Positions 1 through 8,838 of a stretch of 64,000 nt of DNA are shown here, in pieces. This DNA is from a bacterium (lineage in GTDB: Bacteria > Spirochaetota > Leptospiria > Leptospirales > Leptonemataceae). How positions within the stretch are numbered: position 1 is the first letter of the stretch; each line of letters starts with the position of its first letter. The notes below the pieces were generated by a model. The model did no database searches. It saw only the letters and a list, made by a program, of their open reading frames with translations, and was not told the DNA's origin. The translations under genes and the position numbers were made by a program. Location: contig JANSYA010000001.1 of assembly GCA_024742665.1 (NCBI GenBank), forward strand, positions 1,505,001 through 1,569,000. Direction: 5' to 3'.

Positions 1-994
1 CGGCAGGCGGGCGGGCGACGATGACCCGATTGCGACCCGCTTCTTTTGCCGCATACAGAGCGACGTCGGCGCGATGCATCGCCGGTTCCACCGAAGATTC
101 TCCAGCAGCGACCGCCGCCACGCCAAAGCTGGCGGTGCAGATCGTCGCGGAGCTTTCGTCGCTCCGATTGGCTTTGGATGCGTCTTCGTCGATCGTTTTT
201 CGCAGCTGCGAGCAGGACTCAGCGCAGGATTTGGCGAAGGCCAGTCGCAATCGTTCCGCGATTAATTGTGCGCGCCGCGGACTGGTTTCCGGTAAGAGCA
301 CCGCGAATTCTTCGCCGCCGAGTCGGCCGAAGACGTCCGATTCGCGCAGGCTTTCCTGGCAGATCGTCGCGAAGTGCGCGAGCACCTGATCGCCCGCGGC
401 GTGGCCGTAAACGTCGTTGAGGTCCTTAAAGTTATCCAAATCGATCATTAACAGGGTCGGCGATTTACGGCTGCGTTTTACGCGCTTCATTTCGATCCGC
501 GAAAGCTCAAAGAAGTGCCGCCGGTTTGCGATGCCGGTCAGAGAGTCCGTCGTCGCCAGAGACTGCAGCCCCTCTTCGAGCTGCTTGCGCTCGGTAATGT
601 CCTGGATTGAAATCAGGCAGTAGCTGCGTTCGCCGTGAACGATGAGCCGACAGGCCACTTCGGTCCAGATCATACGCCGATCGGGGCGATGGACCATGAC
701 TTCGTGCGGTCGTACCGTAAGGCCTTGAAAGACGACGTCGTGTAGATCTTGAAGATAGGATTGCTCATCGATCAGACGAATCTTTTCGACGTAGCGCTGG
801 CCGAGCAGATCTTTCGGCGTCCATCCCTGGATATCGCAGTAGGCCTGGTTGACGTGAACGAAGCGCCCCTGGGGATCGAGCAGGGCGACACCGGTATGAA
901 TTGTGTCGATGATTGTCGCGAGCAAGTCGCTGTCCTGGAGTAGTTGAGTACTTTTATTATTCTCTGGCGGGCCGATTTTCTGCATGGCGTTCAT
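1..994 (-). CDS. PAS-GGDEF diguanylate cyclase (3' end outside the window)
   Basis: The minus-strand frame is open from an ATG at 994 to the window edge (about 331 codons), so the C-terminus is missing. The first part reads as a PAS sensor fold ending in the linker DITERKQLEEG. A GGDEF domain follows, with LTGIANRRHFF, the metal/substrate segment MIDLDNFKDLND, the active-site signature RLGGEEFAVLLP and the late motif ALYAAKEAGRNRV. An intact GGEEF signature predicts synthesis of cyclic di-GMP from two GTP in the cytoplasm, under control of the PAS ligand. It is divergent from the flagellar export genes; a link to motility is an inference. What lies beyond the edge is unknown. Confidence 0.9.
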   Translation of the reverse strand, partial: MNAMQKIGPPENNKSTQLLQDSDLLATIIDTIHTGVALLDPQGRFVHVNQAYCDIQGWTPKDLLGQRYVEKIRLIDEQSYLQDLHDVVFQGLTVRPHEVMVHRPDRRMIWTEVACRLIVHGERSYCLISIQDITERKQLEEGLQSLATTDSLTGIANRRHFFELSRIEMKRVKRSRKSPTLLMIDLDNFKDLNDVYGHAAGDQVLAHFATICQESLRESDVFGRLGGEEFAVLLPETSPRRAQLIAERLRLAFAKSCAESCSQLRKTIDEDASKANRSDESSATICTASFGVAAVAAGESSVEPAMHRADVALYAAKEAGRNRVIVARPPA

Positions 995-1326
995 ACTTTA
1001 TAATAGACCCCTGATAAGCGGAAAAGATTAAGAATTTACAGAAATAACAGTGATAAAATTGCGTTAGCATCTCCCCGGAACGCCTGGAAAGGCGCGTTCC
1101 ACGCGTTTCCAGGCCTGTTGACCAACAAAACTAGTCCCAAAGGACTAGGCGGCGTGCCGGATCCGGCAAAACCGGCGCCGTCAGGATATCCGGACTGCGG
1201 CCGCCCGGCCGGGCAGGGCGGTGAACACCGGCTGCTTTTATCGGCAGCAGGTTGAAAATTACTTGTACTTTTTCCTGGCTCCGGCTACCGGGTATTATGT
1301 CGCCCTTATCAGGCGGGACTCCGGTC
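995..1326. promoter_or_regulatory. Palindrome-rich non-coding leader between the GGDEF gene and fliP
   Basis: No gene is supported here. The first 80 bases are AT-rich and probably hold promoters for both divergent genes. Dense inverted repeats follow. GCCTGGAAA/TTTCCAGGC lies at 1082-1090/1106-1114. A 7-bp stem CTAGTCC with loop CAAA spans 1131-1148. The 12-base palindrome GCCGGATCCGGC is at 1156-1167, CCCGGCCGGG at 1204-1213, CGGTGAACACCG at 1219-1230, and GCTGC/GCAGC at 1231-1248. Such a run before fliP could be a structured 5' leader or an attenuator. I do not recognise a known riboswitch class. Confidence 0.45.
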
Positions 1327-2199
1327 ATGTTTTATCGTATTCAAAACCCGCCAAAACGTTTAGCAGACAAACGTTATGTACCGCCGGCTCATCGCCGTCG
1401 TCGATTCAACCGCCGGGCAATCCTTGCGATGTTTCCGATTCTGTTCGCGCTGGGCGTCCTGCTCGCGCCCTTCGCGGAAATCCACGCGCAGCTGCCGGGG
1501 AATTTTACGATCCCCGTGATCGAAGGCGTGCGCGGGGCCCAGGACGGCCAGGAAGCTTCGCTTTCGCTGATCTTGATTCTGATGCTCGCGCTGCTCAGTC
1601 TCGCGCCGGCGCTGGTGATGATGATCACCGCCTTTACGAAAGTGATTATCGTTTTCGACTTCGTGCGCCGCGCGCTTTCGCTGCAGAATATGCCGCCGAA
1701 CCAGGTGCTCTTCGGTCTCGCGATTTTCGTCACGATGTTTATCATGGCGCCGACCGTCGGCAAATTCAACGAAACGGCGCTGCAACCGTACGTGAACGGT
1801 CAGATCGGCACGGAAAAGTTTTTCGAAGTCGGAATCAAACCCTTCCGGGATTTCATGGTGCTGCAGATCGGCCGGGACGGCGCCAAAGAGATCGGACTGT
1901 TCGTGACCCTGGCCGGCAAAAACCCGGGCGATATCAAGAGCGTCGACGACATCGACTCGTATATTTTGATTCCGGCCTTTATGCTTTCCGAAATCAAGAA
2001 GGCCTTTATCATCGGGGTCATGATCTTCATCCCTTTCATTGTCATCGATCTGGTCGTCGCTTCGACCTTGATGTCGATGGGTATGATCATGCTGCCGCCG
2101 GCTATGATTTCGCTGCCCTTTAAGATCATCCTCTTCATCTTGGTCGACGGCTGGCACTTGATTACCTATAACCTTGTGAAATCGTACGGAGGCGCCTGA
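1327..2199 (+). CDS. fliP: Flagellar type III export gate protein FliP
   Basis: FliP forms the core of the inner-membrane export gate with FliQ and FliR. The protein starts with a basic stretch and a signal-like hydrophobic segment ending near EIHAQLPG, which matches the cleaved N-terminus of FliP. Family blocks follow: [34 protein letters not shown] and the C-terminal membrane region with [20 protein letters not shown]. The frame stays open to a TTG at 1252. I prefer the ATG at 1327; an ATG at 1429 is also possible, since signal peptides are usually short. The stop overlaps the fliQ start, so the two genes are translationally coupled. First gene of the export cluster. Confidence 0.93.
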   Translation: MFYRIQNPPKRLADKRYVPPAHRRRRFNRRAILAMFPILFALGVLLAPFAEIHAQLPGNFTIPVIEGVRGAQDGQEASLSLILILMLALLSLAPALVMMITAFTKVIIVFDFVRRALSLQNMPPNQVLFGLAIFVTMFIMAPTVGKFNETALQPYVNGQIGTEKFFEVGIKPFRDFMVLQIGRDGAKEIGLFVTLAGKNPGDIKSVDDIDSYILIPAFMLSEIKKAFIIGVMIFIPFIVIDLVVASTLMSMGMIMLPPAMISLPFKIILFILVDGWHLITYNLVKSYGGA

Positions 2200-2462
2200 T
2201 GCTCGAAGCCGATGTGATCTGGCTGATCCAGGAAGCCCTGCTGGTGACTTTGAAAATCGCCGCGCCGATTCTGATCTTGAGTATGATCGTCGGTCTGTTT
2301 ATTTCGATTTTACAGACCACGACATCGATTCAGGAACAGACGCTGACTTTCGTTCCCAAGCTGGTGGCGGTATTTCTGGCGATCGCGTTTTTTTTCGCAT
2401 ATATGCTGAACACGATGATGGACTATACGATTCGCGTTTACGATTTGATTAAGGAGTTTTAG
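2199..2462 (+). CDS. fliQ: Flagellar export gate protein FliQ
   Basis: An 87-residue protein with two hydrophobic helices, the usual length and layout of FliQ. It shows the family pattern of an EALLVTLKIAAPIL helix, a GLFISILQTTTSIQEQTL loop and FVPKLVAVFLAIAFFFAYM. Four FliQ subunits pack around FliP/FliR in the export gate. The ATG shares bases with the fliP stop codon. A purine-rich pre-stop region of fliP (ACGGAGGCGCC) provides the ribosome binding site. Confidence 0.95.
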   Translation: MLEADVIWLIQEALLVTLKIAAPILILSMIVGLFISILQTTTSIQEQTLTFVPKLVAVFLAIAFFFAYMLNTMMDYTIRVYDLIKEF

Positions 2463-2497
2463 CCGACTCCACCGCACACGCCGCACACCACCACACA

Positions 2498-3313
2498 ATG
2501 GAAGGCTTTAGCGAGAACACTCAGCTCTTTTTTTTGATCCTGGCTCGCGCCGCAGGGCTGGTTTTTGTCGCGCCTGTCTTAAACACCGATTCCGTCGGTT
2601 ATCGTTCGCGTATGATGATCTCGGTCTTACTGGCCGCTTTGTTGTATCCGGCGGCGGTGAATTATCTCCCGGCCTTGCCCGACACGATCATTGAATACGC
2701 GCTGGCCGTGCTGTCCCAGGCTTTCGTGGGCATCGTGATCGGCTTTTTTATTCTCATAATTTTCTCCGCCTTTCAGTTAACCGGCGAGATCTTTTCGATG
2801 CAGATGGGTATCAGCTTTTCGGAAGTGCTCGATCCTCAGTCGAATGTATCGATTCCGCTGCTGGGCACGCTCAAGAATACGATCGGCATTCTATTGTTTT
2901 TGTACGTTCCCTTTGTCATGGACGGTCACTATATCCCGGCCTATTTGCATATGATTCGCGCCCTGGGTTTCTCGTTCCAGGCGATTCCGGAGCTGCTGCC
3001 GAATATACAGACTCTGGGCGGAATCTTATTGTACCTCGACCAGGCTTTTGGCATCATGTTCTTAACGGCCGTGAAAATCGGCATTCCGCTGATCGGGATT
3101 TTATTTATAACTTCGCTGATGCTCGGACTATTGGGCCGCGCCGCCCCGCAGATGAACCTGATGAATATGGGTATCCAGCTCAATATCTCCGTTGGCGTCG
3201 TCGTGCTGATGTTTTTGATTCCGGTGATCGTGCCTTTGATGCTGGAATCTTTTCAGGTGATGTACGATCGCCTGGGAGAAATGTATAAAACCTGGCCCAG
3301 GAGCGGGGTCTGA
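2498..3313 (+). CDS. fliR: Flagellar export gate protein FliR
   Basis: A 271-residue polytopic membrane protein of normal FliR length. Recognisable parts are ARAAGLVFVAPVLNTDSV near the N-terminus, GEIFSMQMGISFSEVLDPQ in the middle and GLLGRAAPQMNLMNMGIQ before the last helices. FliR completes the FliP5-FliQ4-FliR1 export channel. The 35 bases before the ATG are rich in CA/CC dinucleotides and contain no Shine-Dalgarno sequence, unlike the neighbouring genes. Initiation may depend on coupling to fliQ. Confidence 0.94.
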   Translation: MEGFSENTQLFFLILARAAGLVFVAPVLNTDSVGYRSRMMISVLLAALLYPAAVNYLPALPDTIIEYALAVLSQAFVGIVIGFFILIIFSAFQLTGEIFSMQMGISFSEVLDPQSNVSIPLLGTLKNTIGILLFLYVPFVMDGHYIPAYLHMIRALGFSFQAIPELLPNIQTLGGILLYLDQAFGIMFLTAVKIGIPLIGILFITSLMLGLLGRAAPQMNLMNMGIQLNISVGVVVLMFLIPVIVPLMLESFQVMYDRLGEMYKTWPRSGV

Positions 3314-3349
3314 AATTTCGCTCCGGCGACGTCGGGCGAAGTCGAAAGA

Positions 3350-4597
3350 TTGATCAGCATGAACTCTGAGTTCTTAAATAAACTACTGGGATTCGCCCGG
3401 GACGGCGACGCGTCGCCGGCCGGCGTCGTAAACGAATCTATCGCCTTCGCCAATGTGATCTTTGCGCCGGGGATCGCTTTGCATTCGTCCGAAGCGCCCG
3501 GCGTTGCATACGATCTACAGCGTTTCGCGGCGGAAGACGAAGGCCGGACCGAAGACCCAACCGAGCGGCGTCAGCGGGAAGAACGCGAGAAGGGCAACGT
3601 CCCGAAATCCCAGGACGTGACTTCGGCCGCGGTTTTAATCGGCACTGTCATCGCGCTGTTTTTGGGCGGCACCTATATGCTGCGCATGATCACGGGCGTC
3701 TTTCAGAACTATCTGGGCATGGACTTCGGCGCGATCGGAAATTTGAGCGTCGAAGAAGTCCAGGCGGAGGCGATGCACATCTTCTGGTACAGCGGGCTGA
3801 TCGTCGCGCCCATCGGCATCGCCGCGATCTTTATGGCGGTAGTCGGCAGCATTTCTCAGTTCGGCCTGCTGTTTACTCTGCAGCCCCTGGCGGTGAAACT
3901 CGAACGCATGATTCCGGATTTCAAGCGGGTGCTGCCGGTGCGGCGGACGATGGTGAATCTCCTGAAGATCATCGTGCAGGTGATTTTGATCGCGTCTGCT
4001 TCGTATATCATGATCGTCGACGACTATCTGCCGATGCTCAAGACGGCGAATATGGGACTGACCCAGGCGATCACACTCTTCGCCTGGGTGGCCTTCAAGC
4101 TTTTGGTTGTGGCCGCGATCATGTTATTCGTACTCGCGGTGCCGGACTTCTTTTACCAGCGCTTCGAATACATGGAAAACTTAAAGATGACCGTGAGCGA
4201 GGCCCAGCGCGAACGCAAAGACGAAGAGGGCGATCCCATGATCCGCCAGCGCCAGCGCGAGCGAGCCTACGATCTGCGTCGCCAGCGCAATATGCTCGAC
4301 GAAGTTCCCGGCGCCGACGTGATCGTGACGAACCCCACGCACTACGCGGTCGCTCTGAAATACGATTCTTCGGTGGCCCAGGCGCCGCTCGTCATCGCGA
4401 AGGGCGCGGACAATCTGGCCTTTCAAATTCGCAAAATCGGACAGGAAAGCCAGATTCCAATTCAGGAAAATCCGCAGCTTGCGCGAGTGCTGTACGCCGA
4501 AGTCGAGGTGGGTCAGGAAATTCCAGAAACGCTGTACCGCGTCGTGAGTTTGGTCTTCGCGCGTCTGGATCGTTTTCGCGGTTCAGCCGTCAGCTGA
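3350..4597 (+). CDS. flhB: Flagellar export switch protein FlhB
   Basis: FlhB controls the switch in substrate specificity of the flagellar export apparatus. The conserved start DLQRFAAEDEGRTEDPTERR begins only near residue 56. The extra N-terminal part resembles the long FlhB N-termini that I recall from Leptospira. Four hydrophobic helices follow, then the cytoplasmic domain with the autocleavage motif NPTH in VIVTNPTHYAVALKYD. The intact Asn-Pro pair predicts normal self-cleavage. Spacing to fliR (36 bases) and to flhA (19 bases) fits one operon. Confidence 0.95.
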   Translation: MISMNSEFLNKLLGFARDGDASPAGVVNESIAFANVIFAPGIALHSSEAPGVAYDLQRFAAEDEGRTEDPTERRQREEREKGNVPKSQDVTSAAVLIGTVIALFLGGTYMLRMITGVFQNYLGMDFGAIGNLSVEEVQAEAMHIFWYSGLIVAPIGIAAIFMAVVGSISQFGLLFTLQPLAVKLERMIPDFKRVLPVRRTMVNLLKIIVQVILIASASYIMIVDDYLPMLKTANMGLTQAITLFAWVAFKLLVVAAIMLFVLAVPDFFYQRFEYMENLKMTVSEAQRERKDEEGDPMIRQRQRERAYDLRRQRNMLDEVPGADVIVTNPTHYAVALKYDSSVAQAPLVIAKGADNLAFQIRKIGQESQIPIQENPQLARVLYAEVEVGQEIPETLYRVVSLVFARLDRFRGSAVS

Positions 4598-4616
4598 TGC
4601 AATCAGGTAAATATAC

Positions 4617-6767
4617 ATGAATATTGTCTTAGAGAATTTGCGAAAGTACCTGAACAACGCCGACGCCATCGTGGGCCTGGGAGTGGTCTTCGTCCTGGCC
4701 TTGATCGTCATTCCCCTGCCGGGCTATTTGCTCGACGGCCTGATCGCGATTTCGCTTCTGTCGGGAATTCTGATTCTATTGACGGCGCTGTCTTCGAATA
4801 ACCCGGCGGACTTTTCGGTTTTTCCGACGCTCTTGCTCGTGACGACGATCTTTCGCCTCGCGGTCAATGTCTCGACCACGCGACTCGTACTTTCGGAAGG
4901 CGAAAGCGCGTCTTCGGCTTTGATTCGCGTCTTCGGTACTTTCGTCGTCGGCGGCGGGGACAGCACCGGCGGTCTGGTGATCGGGATTATCATCTTTCTC
5001 ATCCTGGTATTGGTGCAGGTGATGGTGATCACGAAAGGCGCGACGCGGGTTTCGGAAGTCGCCGCGCGTTTCGCCCTCGACTCTTTGCCCGGTAAGCAGC
5101 TGGCCATCGACAGCGATCTGTCGGCCGGCTATATCGACGAAGGCGAAGCCCGTCGTCGTCGCGAACTTTTGCAGAAAGAGATGGGATTTTACGGGGCCAT
5201 GGATGGTGCCTCGAAATTCGTCCAGGGGGACGTGCGCCTGGGTTTGATTATCACGGCGATCAATATCATCGGCGGCCTGATCGTGGGCGTTTCGATTCGC
5301 GGCGAAACCTTCGGGGACGCCGCCGAAATTTATACGCGCTTTACGATCGGCGACGGTCTGGTGTCTTCGATTCCGGCCCTGCTGATTTCCACGGCGACCG
5401 GCGTTATCGTTTCGCGATCGGTCGGCGAAGACGCGCTGCCGACGGATATTCGCAATCAGCTGCTCGGCAATCCGCGCCTGCTGTATACGGTCGGCGCCAT
5501 GTTGATCATCGCCGGTTTGATTCCTGGCTTTCCCCTGATCGCCATGGCGGGCCTCGGCGCTTTGATGATCTATCTGGGCACGCGCATTGAGCAGGGACTG
5601 ACGACTGAAAAGCAGGCAGAGGAACAGCGCGAAGCGGACAAAAGCGAAGAACGAAAACCGGAGTCCTATCTACAGCATCTGCGCACGGAGCCGCTGGAAG
5701 TCGAAATCGGTTATAATCTAATCCCGCTGGTCGATCCGAAATCCGGCGGCACGCTGCTCGATCAGATTTCGCGTTTGCGTAAACGATTCGCCATGGAAAG
5801 CGGCCTGATTGTGCCGCCGGTTCGCATTCGCGACAATATGAATCTGGATCCGAACGAGTACGCGATCAAATTGCAAGGCAGTATTATCGGCGGTTCAAAG
5901 CTCGAACCCGATCAGCTGATGGCGATCGATACCGGTCGGGTCAGTCAGGAACTGCAGGGTCTGGAATCTTTCACCGAACCGACCTACAATCTGAAAGCTT
6001 ATTGGATTTCGCCGGACCTCAAGTCCGACGCGGAAGGCGGCGGCTACGACGTCGTCGATCCTTCGACCGTAATCGCGACGCATCTTTCGAGTATCATTCA
6101 GTCCAACAGCTCCGACATCATGGGCCGTCAGGAAATCAAAAGCATCATCGACAGCATTCGCGAAGAGAATCCGGTCGTCGTGGACGAAGTGCTGCAGGAT
6201 CGCAAAATTTCCCTGGGCCAGGTTCAGGCCGTGCTGCAGAGTCTGCTCAAAGAAGGCGTATCGATTCGCAACATGGTTCGCATTTTAGAATCCATTTCGA
6301 ATCACGCCGAGCGTACCCAGGGCGATCCCTACCTGTTGACCGAAGCGGTGCGGCAGAACCTGAGTCGCCAGATCGTCGGCGAATACGTGGACGAAAAAGG
6401 CGTGCTCAATGCGATATCCGTCGATCCGAATATCGACCGTCGTTTGCGCGAAGGCATTCATCGCGATCCCGAAGAGGGATTCGTCATGGCCCTGCGGCCC
6501 GAATTCCAGGTCGCATTGCGCGAAGCCCTGACCGAACACTGTCAGAAGGCGATCAGCGAAGGGCGGCATCCCGTATTTCTGTGCAGTCGCGCCATTCGCG
6601 CGGGCGTCTTCTATATTATGGAACGTCTCTTTCCTTCGCGGAATTTCACGGTCCTCGCTCACGAAGAAATCCCGGCGGAAACTCAGGTGGAAATCGTCGA
6701 TACTGTTACGATGCGCAGTCGCGCCGAACAGCAGCAGGACCAGGAAATTGAAGAGCCGGTCGCATGA
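4617..6767 (+). CDS. flhA: Flagellar export protein FlhA
   Basis: A 716-residue protein of standard FlhA length. The N-terminal half carries eight or so membrane helices, including the conserved stretch FPTLLLVTTIFRLAVNVSTT and the charged cytoplasmic loop FALDSLPGKQLAIDSDLSAG. The C-terminal half is the cytoplasmic ring domain, with IRDNMNLDPNEYAIKLQG and LLKEGVSIRNMVRILE, which docks export chaperones. The stop codon overlaps the start of the next gene (ATGA), so that unknown protein is made in coupling with FlhA. A following flhF gene, common in other spirochaetes, is not found here. Confidence 0.96.
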   Translation: MNIVLENLRKYLNNADAIVGLGVVFVLALIVIPLPGYLLDGLIAISLLSGILILLTALSSNNPADFSVFPTLLLVTTIFRLAVNVSTTRLVLSEGESASSALIRVFGTFVVGGGDSTGGLVIGIIIFLILVLVQVMVITKGATRVSEVAARFALDSLPGKQLAIDSDLSAGYIDEGEARRRRELLQKEMGFYGAMDGASKFVQGDVRLGLIITAINIIGGLIVGVSIRGETFGDAAEIYTRFTIGDGLVSSIPALLISTATGVIVSRSVGEDALPTDIRNQLLGNPRLLYTVGAMLIIAGLIPGFPLIAMAGLGALMIYLGTRIEQGLTTEKQAEEQREADKSEERKPESYLQHLRTEPLEVEIGYNLIPLVDPKSGGTLLDQISRLRKRFAMESGLIVPPVRIRDNMNLDPNEYAIKLQGSIIGGSKLEPDQLMAIDTGRVSQELQGLESFTEPTYNLKAYWISPDLKSDAEGGGYDVVDPSTVIATHLSSIIQSNSSDIMGRQEIKSIIDSIREENPVVVDEVLQDRKISLGQVQAVLQSLLKEGVSIRNMVRILESISNHAERTQGDPYLLTEAVRQNLSRQIVGEYVDEKGVLNAISVDPNIDRRLREGIHRDPEEGFVMALRPEFQVALREALTEHCQKAISEGRHPVFLCSRAIRAGVFYIMERLFPSRNFTVLAHEEIPAETQVEIVDTVTMRSRAEQQQDQEIEEPVA

Positions 6768-7426
6768 CCGGCCTGGATCTGAACGATCCCGACGTGTTTT
6801 TGAGTCGGCTGGAGCTCCAGGCTCCGGGCCGCGAGTTTTCGCTGCGAATCGCCGCCCGGGATGACGCCGGTGCGAAAGACCAGGGCGGCGCCCAGGACCG
6901 GGCCGCGGACGAACGCGAAGGCGACGCGGTAATTCGTTCCGTTTTCGAAGAGTCCGGGACTTCGCCGGCGGTAAGAGGTTTCGCGTACCGCGCTTTGCTC
7001 GCCTTTACCGGACCGGAAGATCGACCGGAGTCCGGCTATATGACCCTGTATGCTTCCGATCAGGCGATTGCGTTTCGGCATGCGATCTCTGGCATCCACG
7101 GCCGGCTTCCGCAGCGTCGTCTGCGGATTTCGCTCGCGCCGATCGCCATGCGTCGCGTCGAGCCGAATGATGCGGCTTATCCGGCAGACCTGGCGTCGGA
7201 TGGATCATCGGAAGCGAACGCCGTGATTCTCGCGCACTACGGCCTTGAGTACGGCGGCGAGTACCGCGCGCAGGTCATAAGCGAAAGCTATCATTTACCG
7301 CCGGACGAACCCGGCGGCGAGCCGACTCGGCGCGAACAACGAATTCTGAGAATCGCCGACTCGCCCGGAGAGTCTTCGCTCGCGGAACGTTTGCGACTGC
7401 CGCTGGAACGTGAATGGAGCTACTGA
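6764..7426 (+). CDS. Unknown protein translationally coupled to FlhA
   Basis: A 220-residue protein that I do not recognise. Its ATG sits inside the flhA stop (ATGA), which is direct evidence for coupled translation and argues that this is a real gene. It has no signal peptide or membrane helix. The N-terminal 60 residues are charged and Gly/Asp-rich; the rest is a mixed alpha/beta sequence with GFAYRALLAFTGPEDRPESG and GRLPQRRLRISLAPIAMRR. It sits where flhF often follows flhA but has no GTPase P-loop, so it is not FlhF. Its 3' end overlaps the convergent gene by 7 bases. A flagellar role is only suggested by position. Confidence 0.7.
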   Translation: MTGLDLNDPDVFLSRLELQAPGREFSLRIAARDDAGAKDQGGAQDRAADEREGDAVIRSVFEESGTSPAVRGFAYRALLAFTGPEDRPESGYMTLYASDQAIAFRHAISGIHGRLPQRRLRISLAPIAMRRVEPNDAAYPADLASDGSSEANAVILAHYGLEYGGEYRAQVISESYHLPPDEPGGEPTRREQRILRIADSPGESSLAERLRLPLEREWSY

Positions 7427-8781
7427 TTTTCCTCGGGCGATAGCAAGAGGGGTAATTCGATTTCGGCGTTTACCCGCAGATTCGCGCCGATATGATCGTG
7501 AACGTTGAACAATGAAATCGTGCCTTTGTGGCGCAGGATGATTTTCTGAACGAGCGTCAGGCCGAGTCCGTTGTCTATCGTGGCGAAGCGTTCGTCGACG
7601 GTTTTGACGATTCGGAAAAAAGGTTCGAAGACGAGCCGTTCGTATTCGGCTGGAATGCCGTCGATTTCTTTCGGGCCGGCGTCGCTGGACTCGCTTGCGT
7701 GCCGCCGGGTTGGCGCGGTTTGATTCATGAACGAAATAAAGACCCGGTCGTTGTCTTTGCGCAGGAGAACCAGCACCTGACTTGCGGCCGGCGAAAATTT
7801 GAGCGCGTTTTTGAGCAGCTCCGTAAAAGCCGTCTTCAAATATTCGGTGTTCATTGCGATGGTGTGATCCGCGAAACCAAGCGGGCAGTCGCTGAGCAGA
7901 ACCTCGTGTTTCTTAATCGCAATGAACTCTTCGTGTTCGTCGATCGTCGCCTGGAGCAATTCATGCAGTACAATCAGCGACCTGGCTTCGGTTTGAATGT
8001 CTTCCGAAACGAGCTGAAAAATATTTTCGAAAATCGCGAGAGAGCGTTCCGCGTACGCAGCGCCTTCGCGCACCATTTCCATCACTTCGCGTTCGATCAA
8101 ATAGCCGTCGGGGCGCTCTTCAGCCATATCGCTCAGGGCCTGGATCAAAGACAGAAGCACCCCGAAGCCCGCACCCTGAGAAAAGCTTGTGTGTAAATTT
8201 TGAAACAGGTTGCGATCGAGACGATCGTTTTCCCGGTTCATAACGTTTTGCTTCCAGAGCGTCCATTCCAGCTGGCGCTCCATACGAATGCGTCGTTCGG
8301 CTTCGACATTGCGCTCAAGCGCGACCAGGCGATTGACTTCCAGAGCCCGGGCGGTTTTCAAGAGCAGGTCTTCGCGCTGGACCGGTTTGATCAAATAGTC
8401 GAATACGCCTTTGCGCATCGTCTGGATAATCGTATTTGTCGTATCTTCCGCCGTAAGTACGATAATTACGGGAGTTTGCGGCAGTTCCTTTAAGCGGTCG
8501 ATCAGCTCCTGGCCGCTCATGCCCGGCATCAGCAGGTCCGTTAAGACCACGGCGAATTCCGTTTCGGTCGCCGCGTCCAGGGCCTGCTGCCCGTTTTCGA
8601 CCATCACAATATCGTAGCCGACTGGAGCCAGATGCCTCTGGAGCAAGGCGCGAATCGCCGGATCGTCTTCCGCGATCAGAATCTTCGCCGGATAGGCCGG
8701 GCTTCGATTGGCACTAGTTTTGCCGCCAATCGTTTTGACACTGTGGATTGAAACCGGTGCGCTGTACTTTTCCGTGTTCAA
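7420..8781 (-). CDS. Receiver domain-histidine kinase-type ATPase signalling protein
   Basis: The N-terminal receiver domain spans about residues 32-150: KILIAEDDPAIR holds the acidic pair, the phosphoacceptor Asp is near residue 82 in VVLTDLLMPGMSG, and the conserved Lys is in DYLIKPV. A long helical linker leads to a GHKL ATPase domain with an N-box (FTELLKNALKFSPA) and a G-box (DNGLGLTLVQKII). No clear H-box of the HisKA type precedes the ATPase, so kinase activity on a His is not assured. The start is a TTG with a weak ribosome site; no ATG precedes the receiver in frame. It may be an output or partner of another sensor. Confidence 0.85.
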   Translation of the reverse strand: MNTEKYSAPVSIHSVKTIGGKTSANRSPAYPAKILIAEDDPAIRALLQRHLAPVGYDIVMVENGQQALDAATETEFAVVLTDLLMPGMSGQELIDRLKELPQTPVIIVLTAEDTTNTIIQTMRKGVFDYLIKPVQREDLLLKTARALEVNRLVALERNVEAERRIRMERQLEWTLWKQNVMNRENDRLDRNLFQNLHTSFSQGAGFGVLLSLIQALSDMAEERPDGYLIEREVMEMVREGAAYAERSLAIFENIFQLVSEDIQTEARSLIVLHELLQATIDEHEEFIAIKKHEVLLSDCPLGFADHTIAMNTEYLKTAFTELLKNALKFSPAASQVLVLLRKDNDRVFISFMNQTAPTRRHASESSDAGPKEIDGIPAEYERLVFEPFFRIVKTVDERFATIDNGLGLTLVQKIILRHKGTISLFNVHDHIGANLRVNAEIELPLLLSPEENQ

Positions 8782-8838
8782 GAGAAGCTCTGCCTTGCCC
8801 TGCTTTAGAAGACGAAAAAAAAATCCCTTTGGAGCTTA

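Noticed and set aside
1360..2157. Minus-strand frame of 265 codons opposite fliP
   Set aside because: His/Asp/Arg-rich shadow of fliP with no start context; FliP motifs are clear on the plus strand.
6764..7426. FlhF GTPase
   Set aside because: The position fits, but no P-loop or SRP-type GTPase motif is present.
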